A stretch of DNA of 5,388 nt from Planctomycetes bacterium RBG_16_41_13. GTDB taxonomy: Bacteria; Planctomycetota; Brocadiia; Brocadiales; Brocadiaceae. Made by a program: the position numbers and the translations under genes. This document shows positions 1-5,361 of the stretch, piece after piece (positions within the stretch are counted from its first letter, which is position 1; every line of letters starts with the position of its first letter). Below the pieces are notes generated by a model, which was given only the letters and a program-made list of their open reading frames with translations, made no database searches and was not told the DNA's origin. The DNA lies in contig MHYI01000069.1 of assembly GCA_001828295.1 (NCBI GenBank), positions 1-5,388 on the forward strand, written 5' to 3'.

Positions 1-376
1 TATAGAAGGTTGATTCCCTGCCATGCGTTTCGTCGATAATATCGTCTATCAATACGTATTCGCCGATTTTGTAGTTTTCATTGATAGCGCCGGGCCCTGA
101 CCACGACACTATTTGTTTGGCGCCCAGTTCTTTTAGTGCATAAATATTTGCCCTGTAGTTAACAAAGGGTGCGGTAACGCTGTATCCTTTTTCGCCATGA
201 CGCGATAAAAAAAGCATTTCTGCATTAGCGTCTCTGATGAAATATACCGGCTGCGACCGCCCGTAAGGGGTATTGATCTCCCCCAGCCTTTTGCCTTTAA
301 TACAACCGTTAAGAAGCAAATCATAGGCCTGACTGCCGCCAATTACCGCAAGGGAGGTTTTGCCGCTGTTTACCAA
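1..376 (-). CDS. MTAP/PNP-family nucleoside phosphorylase (mtnP-like), N-terminal 125 residues, cut by window edge
   Basis: Reading leftward from 376, an open frame of 125 codons runs off the window. It reads like the N-terminal half of 5'-methylthioadenosine / purine nucleoside phosphorylases, which split a nucleoside with phosphate into free base and (methylthio)ribose-1-phosphate in the cytoplasm. Visible family landmarks are AVIGGSQ at residues 10-16 (phosphate loop, usually GGTG/GGSG), TPYG at 36-39, SRHGE at 58-62 (the RHG phosphate-binding motif), NYRANIYALKELG at 73-85 and IGEYVLIDDIIDET at 104-117. I chose the TTG start because GGGAGG lies 7 nt upstream and the glycine loop then falls at the usual distance from the N-terminus. 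The start overlaps the end of the upstream oxidoreductase gene by 7 nt, so coupled translation is likely. Oddities: GGSQ replaces the second glycine of the loop, and SWSGPGAI (91-98) stands where characterised MTAPs have TTACGSL-like residues. The fold assignment is firm; the substrate (MTA, methylthioinosine or another nucleoside) is open. Residues that select the base lie outside the window. Confidence 0.85.
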   Translation of the reverse strand, partial: MVNSGKTSLAVIGGSQAYDLLLNGCIKGKRLGEINTPYGRSQPVYFIRDANAEMLFLSRHGEKGYSVTAPFVNYRANIYALKELGAKQIVSWSGPGAINENYKIGEYVLIDDIIDETHGRESTFY

Positions 377-1284
377 GCGTGAACCTCCCGTTTTTTTTCT
401 ATCGCCGCTGCCGGGCATTCTTCCGCACAGATCATACACCCTTTGCAGTTGTCATAATCAGCAAAGGGAAAGCCCTCTTCATTAACGGAAATACAGCCGT
501 CCGGGCATCTGTTGACGCATATCATACATTTTGTGCAGGCATCGTAATTCCATTGAGGTTTAAATATTCTCCAGTTGCCGGTTTTTCGCCGGGGAGTGTT
601 TGCTAAGGAATATACCGCAGGGCTTGAAATAGTTGCGGGTTCAAAAGGAACAGAGAAGACGGGATTATCCTTATGAACAATTTCCATCGCATCGATTTTT
701 ACCGGCGAAATGGCATGGAAACAATAAAGAGAGGCCTTGATATTTTTTTCGATGAGACCCTTATCCTGTATTATTTCCGACACTTCCTTTTCGACGGCTT
801 GTCTTAGGAAATGTTCTTCCATCGTGGTAATCTTTGCCGCAACACCCCCTGCCAGTGTGCTTAGAATGGGTTTCCCCAGCATTTCAAGGCTGATTTTTGT
901 AATGTCAAGCGTTATTGTTTGTCCGGTAAGATGGTATTTTGTTTTTACTTCTTCAGGGGTGTGGGTGGTATTGATAAAAACAATGCCGCCATTTTTTAGT
1001 CCTGATAAAGGATTTGCCGAGGTATCGTCCAAAAGGGTCTCATCCATTATTATGATACCATCCGGGTCGCTTATTACCCCGCGTTCCAGTATTGGTTCTG
1101 AAGAAATACGTGTACAGGCGAGTATCGGGGCGCCCCTGCGTTCCGCCCCGTAAAGCGGAAAGTCCTGCGCATAAAATCCTCCTAAAAAGGCAGTGGTCCC
1201 CAGTATTCTGCTGGCAACTTTTGCGCCCTGGCCGCCTCTTCCGTGGAATCGTATCCTGTAAGTAAAGGTATTTTCTGTTTTCAT
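370..1284 (-). CDS. porCD: Pyruvate/2-oxoacid:ferredoxin oxidoreductase, fused gamma and delta subunits
   Basis: A 304-residue protein joining two subunits that are separate in many archaea and bacteria. Residues about 8-190 are the gamma (PorG-type) domain, with FHGRGGQGAKVASRIL (13-28), YAQDFPLYGAERRGAPI (38-54) and the following TRISSEPI strand. Residues about 237-304 are the delta, 2x[4Fe-4S] ferredoxin domain: Cys250, 253, 256 and 260 form CxxCxxCxxxCP, and Cys280, 283, 286 and 290 form the second; each set ends in Cys-Pro. A linker of about 45 residues separates them. In the complete enzyme the alpha and beta subunits bind thiamine diphosphate and cleave or form pyruvate (or another 2-oxoacid) from acyl-CoA and CO2, and the delta domain passes electrons to ferredoxin. 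Alpha and beta are not in the window and are expected further left. ATG at 1284 is chosen because an in-frame TAA lies four codons upstream; its Shine-Dalgarno is weak. The phosphorylase gene follows with a 7-nt overlap. Pyruvate is the likeliest substrate, but 2-oxoglutarate or another 2-oxoacid cannot be excluded from these subunits. Confidence 0.93.
   Translation of the reverse strand: MKTENTFTYRIRFHGRGGQGAKVASRILGTTAFLGGFYAQDFPLYGAERRGAPILACTRISSEPILERGVISDPDGIIIMDETLLDDTSANPLSGLKNGGIVFINTTHTPEEVKTKYHLTGQTITLDITKISLEMLGKPILSTLAGGVAAKITTMEEHFLRQAVEKEVSEIIQDKGLIEKNIKASLYCFHAISPVKIDAMEIVHKDNPVFSVPFEPATISSPAVYSLANTPRRKTGNWRIFKPQWNYDACTKCMICVNRCPDGCISVNEEGFPFADYDNCKGCMICAEECPAAAIEKKREVHAW
384..389 (-). 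promoter_or_regulatory. Ribosome binding site deciding the TTG start of the phosphorylase
   Basis: On the minus strand GGGAGG lies inside the last codons of the oxidoreductase gene, 7 nt before TTG (376-374). No ATG or GTG in this frame gives an N-terminus of suitable length, so this strong Shine-Dalgarno sequence supports the TTG start and the coupled 7-nt overlap with the upstream stop codon. Confidence 0.75.
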
Positions 1285-1329
1285 GATTAAAAATTATCCG
1301 GTTCAAATAATTTTTTAACGCCGTTCAGG

Positions 1330-1359
1330 ATTATACCTAAAAAAATAGTTTCCAGGCAA
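1330..1359 (-). promoter_or_regulatory. Putative sigma70-type promoter for the oxidoreductase operon
   Basis: On the minus strand TATAAT (1335-1330) is a perfect -10 hexamer. TTGCCT (1359-1354) lies 18 bp upstream as a -35 with four of six consensus bases. Transcription would start near 1323, leaving a leader of about 40 nt before the ATG at 1284. The -35 hexamer is exactly the 6-nt centre of a perfect palindrome (1348-1365), so it may be under regulation. Confidence 0.55.
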
Positions 1360-1374
1360 GGAAACGTTTTTTTT
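1339..1374. promoter_or_regulatory. Palindrome flanked by A7 and T8: operator or bidirectional intrinsic terminator
   Basis: GTTTCC (1348-1353) and GGAAAC (1360-1365) form a perfect 6-bp inverted repeat around AGGCAA. A7 lies to the left (1339-1345) and T8 to the right (1367-1374), so a transcript in either direction would form a short hairpin followed by a U run. The same palindrome is centred on the -35 of the putative oxidoreductase promoter. It could be a repressor operator, or an insulating terminator against readthrough between the divergent units. The stem is only half G+C and short, so terminator strength would be modest. Confidence 0.4.
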
Positions 1375-1481
1375 GGGTATTTTTAAGAGAAATGACGGTG
1401 CTATTTTTTATAATACCGAATCGTTCCGTAAAAAATACCAATGTTATTTTACTAATATTGTTTACTGAGCAATCATTTAGC

Positions 1482-1510
1482 TTGACTTGCAAAAATGATA
1501 CATATAGAAT
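1482..1510 (+). promoter_or_regulatory. Strong sigma70-type promoter for the Re-citrate synthase gene
   Basis: TTGACT (1482-1487) and TAGAAT (1505-1510) are separated by exactly 17 bp; each hexamer has five of six consensus bases. Start of transcription is expected near 1517, giving a leader of about 60 nt. The leader contains a perfect palindrome (1525-1540). This is the best promoter in the window. Confidence 0.65.
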
Positions 1511-1540
1511 TTAACGACTTTTGACTCGTTACTTAACGAG
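1511..1540. promoter_or_regulatory. Palindromic site and repeated half-sites at the Re-citrate synthase start region
   Basis: CTCGTTA-CT-TAACGAG (1525-1540) is a perfect 7-bp inverted repeat with a 2-bp centre. A further copy of TTAACGA lies at 1511-1517, 22 bp before the same word at 1533-1539, about two helical turns. The site sits directly at and after the expected transcription start, where a bound repressor would block initiation. As RNA it could instead fold into a 6-bp hairpin with a 4-nt loop. No regulator gene is in the window, so the ligand and protein are unknown. Confidence 0.4.
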
Positions 1541-1576
1541 GTGTATTGGGAAACTTAAATACAAAGGAAATTAAGG

Positions 1577-2953
1577 ATGCTCCGATTAAACAAACAACGT
1601 AATACATTAGAACCCGAAGAACATCATTTTGAATTGAAAGATTCGGAAGAACCGAATCTTTTTCGCGATATATTCCCGTACGATAAAGTGCCCAAGATAC
1701 CATTCAATTACCGGCTTAATCCAATGAATATGCCTGAAGAAATCTGGATTACCGATACTACATTCCGGGATGGCCAGCAGTCAATGCCGCCTTATACGGT
1801 GAAACAAATAGTGGATTTGTTCGATATGATGCACAAGCTTGGCGGCAAAAGAGGGCTTATCCGGCAGTGTGAATTTTTTCTGTATAATGAAAAGGATAAG
1901 GAAGCCGTACGAAAATGTATGGAGAAAGGGTATAAATATCCGGAGATAACAGGCTGGATTCGTGCGGTAAAAAGCGATTTCAAACTGGCAAAAGAAATGG
2001 GGCTTAAGGAAACGGGTATTTTGTGTTCCGCTTCCGATTACCATATTTATTTAAAATTGAAGAAGACGCGAAAACAGGCGTTGGAAATGTATTTGGATAT
2101 CGTACGCGCTGCCCTGGAAGAGGGCATGATTCCAAGATGTCATTTTGAAGATATAACAAGAGCAGACCTTTATGGGTTTGTAATACCATTCGCAAAGGAA
2201 CTCATGAAGCTGTCGAGAGAAAGTGGTATCCCCATAAAAATCCGCGCTTGCGATACCATGGGAGTGGGGGTAAGTTACCCCGGTGCAGCGCCGCCGCGCA
2301 GTGTTCCCGGAATTATATACGGGTTGACGCACTTTGCGGACGTCCCTTCCGAATGCCTGGAATGGCACGGCCATAATGATCTGTATTTAGCGATGAGCAA
2401 CGCAAGCGCCGCCTGGCTGTATGGGTGTAGTGTTATTAACGGGGCATTGCTGGGTTTGGGGGAACGTACGGGGAACACGCCGATAGAAGCCCTGGTTATT
2501 GAATATCTTGCGTTACGGGGCAACGATGACGAAATTGATACTACGGTAATTACTGACATTGCAGACTACTATCGGAATGAGATTGGATACCAGATTCCTC
2601 CAAATCAGCCTTTGGTAGGTTCAGGATTCAATGTGACCAGAGCGGGCATACATTCGGACGGTTTATTAAAAAATGAGGAAATCTATAATATTTTCGATAC
2701 CACCAGGTTGTTGAAAAGGCCTGTAGGTGTTTCTATCACGGATAAGTCGGGAATTGCAGGGATCGTTCAGTGGGTTGATATTAATTTTAAATTGCAGGGA
2801 GATGAGAAAATCTCTAAGGATCATCCGGGCGTGGCAAAGATCAAGGAGTGGATTGATGAACAATATGCCATGGGCAGGATTACTGTTATTTCCGAGAAAG
2901 AAATGGTTGAACAGGTGAATATTCACCTCAAAGACGTTGTCGCTGGCAGGTAG
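1577..2953 (+). CDS. Re-citrate synthase (DRE-TIM metallolyase, isopropylmalate-synthase-like)
   Basis: A 458-residue Claisen-condensing enzyme of the isopropylmalate/homocitrate synthase superfamily. It most probably makes citrate from acetyl-CoA and oxaloacetate with Re stereochemistry, as the oxygen-sensitive enzyme of Clostridium kluyveri and some sulfate reducers does. Visible are TDTTFRDGQQ (59-68, the DRE-type metal and catalytic motif), IRQCEFFLYNEKD (95-107), EITGWIRA (123-130), RCHFEDITRAD (187-197), CDTMG (225-229), EWHGHND (262-268, metal-binding histidines 264 and 266), GLGERTGNTPIE (293-304) and AGIHSDG (356-362, subdomain histidine). The IRQ.EFF, RCHFED.TRAD and EWHGHND stretches match my memory of Re-citrate synthases rather than LeuA. 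The protein also lacks the long C-terminal leucine-feedback domain of LeuA (about 510 residues or more). ATG at 1577 follows AAAGGA at 8 nt. A strong promoter and a palindrome lie upstream. Placement between a ferredoxin-dependent oxidoreductase gene and sucCD fits a TCA role. Homocitrate or isopropylmalate synthesis is the alternative; sure of the family, fairly sure of the reaction. Confidence 0.85.
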   Translation: MLRLNKQRNTLEPEEHHFELKDSEEPNLFRDIFPYDKVPKIPFNYRLNPMNMPEEIWITDTTFRDGQQSMPPYTVKQIVDLFDMMHKLGGKRGLIRQCEFFLYNEKDKEAVRKCMEKGYKYPEITGWIRAVKSDFKLAKEMGLKETGILCSASDYHIYLKLKKTRKQALEMYLDIVRAALEEGMIPRCHFEDITRADLYGFVIPFAKELMKLSRESGIPIKIRACDTMGVGVSYPGAAPPRSVPGIIYGLTHFADVPSECLEWHGHNDLYLAMSNASAAWLYGCSVINGALLGLGERTGNTPIEALVIEYLALRGNDDEIDTTVITDIADYYRNEIGYQIPPNQPLVGSGFNVTRAGIHSDGLLKNEEIYNIFDTTRLLKRPVGVSITDKSGIAGIVQWVDINFKLQGDEKISKDHPGVAKIKEWIDEQYAMGRITVISEKEMVEQVNIHLKDVVAGR

Positions 2954-3139
2954 CATATAATTATTTAAACGGACAACGTGACTAAGCCTCAGGCCGATAA
3001 CAGGTAAGGCATGGTAATGTCTGCCAGGATAAATTTCACGGTGTACAATCGGCGCCCAATTTCCGGTAGGCAGTGTTTTGCCCTACATGCCTAAGCTGGC
3101 ATAGCAAAAACCAAACAAGCACGAAAACAGTTCTCAATC

Positions 3140-3188
3140 TGCAATTTGCCGACTGCCGACTGTAGATTGTAGATTGTAGACTGCAGAA
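3140..3188. repeat. Degenerate heptanucleotide tandem repeat, seven units
   Basis: Seven consecutive 7-mers can be read in register: TGCAATT, TGCCGAC, TGCCGAC, TGTAGAT, TGTAGAT, TGTAGAC, TGCAGAA. The core six follow TG(C/T)(A/C)GA(C/T/A). Two neighbouring units are identical TGCCGAC and two are identical TGTAGAT, which suggests stepwise duplication by slippage. Short heptamer repeats of this kind occur between genes in cyanobacteria and several other bacteria; their function is unknown. It is not a CRISPR array, since the units are contiguous and lack spacers. Confidence 0.8.
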
Positions 3189-3248
3189 GTGACCATTAAA
3201 TATTTTGCCAAAAAATGCTAAGAAATCTCTGATAAGGTACTAAAGCCC

Positions 3249-3279
3249 CTGACATTTTTATTTTTCAAAAAACTAAAGT
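3249..3279 (+). promoter_or_regulatory. Weak candidate promoter for sucCD
   Basis: CTGACA (3249-3254) resembles a -35 hexamer (five of six bases). The best -10-like sequence downstream is TAAAGT (3274-3279), with a long 19-bp spacing and four of six matches. It lies in A/T-rich DNA upstream of sucC at a suitable distance, but the fit is poor and the site may be coincidental. Confidence 0.25.
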
Positions 3280-3291
3280 GTTACGATTTTT

Positions 3292-3297
3292 AAGGGA
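3292..3297 (+). promoter_or_regulatory. Ribosome binding site deciding the TTG start of sucC
   Basis: AAGGGA ends 5 nt before the TTG at 3303. The next ATG (3313) is in another frame, and starting at TTG gives the canonical SucC N-terminus ([12 protein letters not shown] against MNLHEYQAKQLF of E. coli), so both signals agree on the non-ATG start. Confidence 0.75.
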
Positions 3298-3302
3298 ATA
3301 CT

Positions 3303-4481
3303 TTGAAAGTATATGAATTTCAGGCAAAGGACATATTAAAGACGTATAGCATTTGTGTCCCCCGGGGGCGGGTGGTGTCGTCCGCCGGCGACGCCCGAAC
3401 GGCATATAAAGAAATCGGTGGCGGTAAGTGTGTGGTAAAGGCGCAAATACTTGCCGGTGGGCGGGGAAAGAGCGGCGGAGTCCGATTCGTCAATTCATCT
3501 GAAGAAGCCGGGGCGTGTATCTCAAACATGCTCGGCTCAAAGCTTGCAACATATCAAACCAACCAGGAATCCTTTGAAATTAAACAGGTTCTTCTGGAAG
3601 AAGCTGTTTCGATTCAAAAGGAGTTCTATCTTGCCATAACGATTGATCGTTCCTTACAATCCCTTCTATTAATAGTGAGCGCTGAAGGTGGTGTTGCTAT
3701 AGAAGAGGTTGCGAAAAAGACGCCCGAAAAAATTTTCAAAGAACCTGTTGACCTGTTTTTCGGGCTGCTGCCATTTCAGTTGCGCCGTATTACGGAAAAA
3801 TTAATGATTCCGGCGAAATTGTCAGAGAAGGTAAACGAACTGCTGAAAAAGCTATTCTCTGTCTTTATAAATAAGGATTGTTCGTTGCTGGAAATCAACC
3901 CTTTGGTACTCACAGAGAATAATGAACTGGTTGTGCTTGACGCCAAAATGGAGTTAGACGATAACGCCATTTTTCGCCATCCGGAGTTAGAACACATTTT
4001 TGAGGGACAGGATATTCCACCTGATGAAGCATTGGCAAAGAAGTACGGGCTGAGTTATATACACCTTGATGGAGATATCGGGTGTCTTGTAAATGGTGCA
4101 GGCCTTGCAATGGCCACCATGGATAGTATTAAACTTTGCGGGGGAGAACCGGCAAATTTTCTGGATGTCGGCGGCAATGCGTCTCCGGAACAGGTGACGC
4201 AGGCGTTTAAAATAATTTTGTCCGGCAGAAAAGTAAAAGCCGTCTTCATCAATATTTTCGGCGGCATAATGAAATGCGATGTGATCGCCGAAGGCGTCGT
4301 AAGGGTGGTCAAAGAAGCTGGTATGCATATTCCATTTATCATAAGATTGGAAGGAACTAATGTGGATTTGGCCAGAAAAATCCTTGACGACTCCGGGTTG
4401 AAAATTATTTCTGCCGGAAATATGAAGGATGCTGCAAATTTTGCGGTAAAGGCGTCAAAAGGTGAGTATATTAATCAATAA
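3303..4481 (+). CDS. sucC: Succinyl-CoA synthetase (ADP/GDP-forming), beta subunit
   Basis: The 392-residue beta subunit (E. coli SucC has 388) pairs with SucD to interconvert succinyl-CoA + NDP + phosphate with succinate + CoA + NTP in the cytoplasm. Residues 1 to about 235 form the ATP-grasp nucleotide-binding part: EFQAKDIL (5-12), [17 protein letters not shown] (44-60) with Lys46 and the GGRGK loop, [10 protein letters not shown] (128-137) and LLEINPLV (195-202). Glu197, Asn199 and Asp213 coincide in number with the E. coli power-helix glutamate and the magnesium ligands. The C-terminal CoA-ligase part carries [16 protein letters not shown] (259-274), [14 protein letters not shown] (280-293) and FINIFGGIM (315-323). 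All expected motifs are intact. Start is TTG with a good Shine-Dalgarno sequence. The gene overlaps sucD by 20 nt, the usual tight arrangement for a stoichiometric complex. ATP or GTP preference cannot be judged. Malate-CoA ligase is a homologous alternative, less likely given the close E. coli-like match. Confidence 0.95.
   Translation: MKVYEFQAKDILKTYSICVPRGRVVSSAGDARTAYKEIGGGKCVVKAQILAGGRGKSGGVRFVNSSEEAGACISNMLGSKLATYQTNQESFEIKQVLLEEAVSIQKEFYLAITIDRSLQSLLLIVSAEGGVAIEEVAKKTPEKIFKEPVDLFFGLLPFQLRRITEKLMIPAKLSEKVNELLKKLFSVFINKDCSLLEINPLVLTENNELVVLDAKMELDDNAIFRHPELEHIFEGQDIPPDEALAKKYGLSYIHLDGDIGCLVNGAGLAMATMDSIKLCGGEPANFLDVGGNASPEQVTQAFKIILSGRKVKAVFINIFGGIMKCDVIAEGVVRVVKEAGMHIPFIIRLEGTNVDLARKILDDSGLKIISAGNMKDAANFAVKASKGEYINQ
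4448..4452 (+). promoter_or_regulatory. Ribosome binding site for the GTG start of sucD
   Basis: AAAGG inside the end of sucC lies 9 nt before GTG (4462). The start is further supported because the resulting [15 protein letters not shown] lines up directly with the E. coli SucD N-terminus MSILIDKNTKVICQG. Confidence 0.6.
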
Positions 4482-5343
4482 GGAAACAAAGGTTGTATGC
4501 CAGGGTATAACTGGACAAACGGGAAGTTTTCATGCAATGCAGATGCTGGAGTATGGGACTAAACTGGTTGCGGGGGTAACTCCCGGTAAAGGCGGTATCA
4601 TACATAATGGAATTCCCGTGTTCGGAAGCATGCTTGAGGCTGTTAATAAAACGGGGGCAAATGCCTCTGTAATATACGTCCCGGCCCCTTTTGCCGCAGA
4701 CGCTATTATGGAAGCAGTGGATGCGGAAATAGCATTGGTGGTATGTATTACGGAGGGAATTCCCACACTGGATATGTTAAGGGTGGTAAAATACCTTGCC
4801 ACCAGAAAGTCAAGGCTTATAGGCCCCAATTGCCCCGGCATTATTACGCCGGGCGCTTGTAAAATCGGCATTATGCCGGGATACATTCATAAAAAAGGCA
4901 GCGTTGGAGTTGTTTCGCGCAGCGGTACCCTCACGTATGAGGTTGTATGGCAACTTACGCAACAAGGTATCGGGCAATCAACATGTGTAGGGATAGGAGG
5001 TGATCCCATCATCGGAACACATTTTGTCGATATCCTTAAGATGTTTCAGCATGATGAAGAAACAGCGGCGATTGTGCTTATTGGCGAAATAGGCGGTAGT
5101 ATGGAAGAAGAGGCCGCTGAGTATATAAAGAAGGAAATTACAAAGCCGATTATCGGCTTTATTGCCGGCAGATCAGCGCCGCATGGCAAACGTATGGGAC
5201 ATGCCGGAGCAATCATTGCCGGTGATAAAGGCAAGGCCGTTACAAAGGTCGCAGCATTGCAGGATGCGGGCGCCTTTATGGTGGATAACCCTGCGGATAT
5301 TGGCATAACCGTATCGAACATTTTAAAAGACGCCGGGAAGTAG
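4462..5343 (+). CDS. sucD: Succinyl-CoA synthetase (ADP/GDP-forming), alpha subunit
   Basis: The 293-residue alpha subunit (E. coli SucD has 289) binds CoA and carries the phosphohistidine that relays phosphate between succinyl phosphate and the nucleotide bound by SucC. The N-terminal CoA-binding Rossmann domain shows [12 protein letters not shown] (13-24), [14 protein letters not shown] (32-45), [11 protein letters not shown] (72-82), ITEGIP (96-101) and [12 protein letters not shown] (120-131). The ligase domain shows [10 protein letters not shown] (151-160), [10 protein letters not shown] (177-186) and LIGEIGG (206-212), in which Glu209 corresponds to the E. coli power-helix Glu208. RMGHAGAI (244-251) contains the active-site His247 (E. 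coli His246). Nothing essential is missing. The GTG start overlaps the 3' end of sucC by 20 nt, which implies translational coupling and equal subunit output. With the citrate synthase upstream it supplies a TCA-branch step; the direction (oxidative, or reductive for biosynthesis) cannot be told from the sequence. Confidence 0.96.
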   Translation: MSILINKETKVVCQGITGQTGSFHAMQMLEYGTKLVAGVTPGKGGIIHNGIPVFGSMLEAVNKTGANASVIYVPAPFAADAIMEAVDAEIALVVCITEGIPTLDMLRVVKYLATRKSRLIGPNCPGIITPGACKIGIMPGYIHKKGSVGVVSRSGTLTYEVVWQLTQQGIGQSTCVGIGGDPIIGTHFVDILKMFQHDEETAAIVLIGEIGGSMEEEAAEYIKKEITKPIIGFIAGRSAPHGKRMGHAGAIIAGDKGKAVTKVAALQDAGAFMVDNPADIGITVSNILKDAGK

Positions 5344-5361
5344 CGTGTCTTTTATTCCCGG
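5333..5361 (+). terminator. Hairpin spanning the sucD stop codon, possible transcript end
   Basis: CCGGGAA (5333-5339) and TTCCCGG (5355-5361) form a perfect 7-bp G/C-rich stem with a 15-nt loop that contains the sucD stop codon. No T run follows, so it is not a typical intrinsic terminator; it may protect the 3' end of the mRNA or be part of a factor-dependent terminator. The remaining 27 bases hold nothing I can identify. Confidence 0.35.

Larger units (their letters stand above)
2954..3302. other. Noncoding gap between Re-citrate synthase and sucC
   Basis: This stretch of 349 bases has no convincing reading frame. The left part has two adjacent small hairpins: GTAGG/CCTAC (3066-3070 with 3082-3086, extended by CA/TG past a bulged C) and ATGCC/GGCAT (3087-3091 with 3098-3102). 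Neither is followed by a U run, so neither is a clear terminator. The middle holds a heptanucleotide tandem repeat (3140-3188). The right part is A/T-rich leader sequence of sucC. I recognise no riboswitch or known small RNA. The length suggests that sucCD has its own transcription start, but readthrough from the citrate synthase gene is possible because I see no strong terminator. Confidence 0.6.

Noticed and set aside
133..342. 69-codon minus-strand frame at the left edge
   Set aside because: It overlaps, in another frame, the phosphorylase coding sequence whose family motifs are unmistakable.
737..1153. 138-codon open frame on the plus strand inside the oxidoreductase gene
   Set aside because: It is antisense to a gene with clear conserved motifs, its translation resembles no family I know, and it has no convincing ribosome binding site.
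1040..1306. 88-codon minus-strand frame starting upstream of the oxidoreductase ATG
   Set aside because: It is an out-of-frame shadow; the conserved GRGGQG motif lies in the frame beginning at 1284, which also has an in-frame stop just before it.
3066..3102. Two adjacent hairpins as a terminator for the citrate synthase gene
   Set aside because: They lie over 110 nt past the stop codon, have short stems with a bulge, and are not followed by a T run on either strand.
3140..3188. Possible CRISPR fragment
   Set aside because: Repeat units are 7 bp and contiguous, with no spacers and no cas genes nearby.
2954..3302. Possible riboswitch or structured RNA before sucC
   Set aside because: Only short, separate hairpins are visible and none of the conserved cores of the common riboswitch classes could be recognised. 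A covariance-model scan (Rfam) would settle it.
4462..5343. SucD-like subunit of citryl-CoA synthetase or malate-CoA ligase
   Set aside because: Lengths of both subunits and their N-terminal and active-site segments follow E. coli SucC/SucD closely, so succinyl-CoA synthetase is the simplest call.
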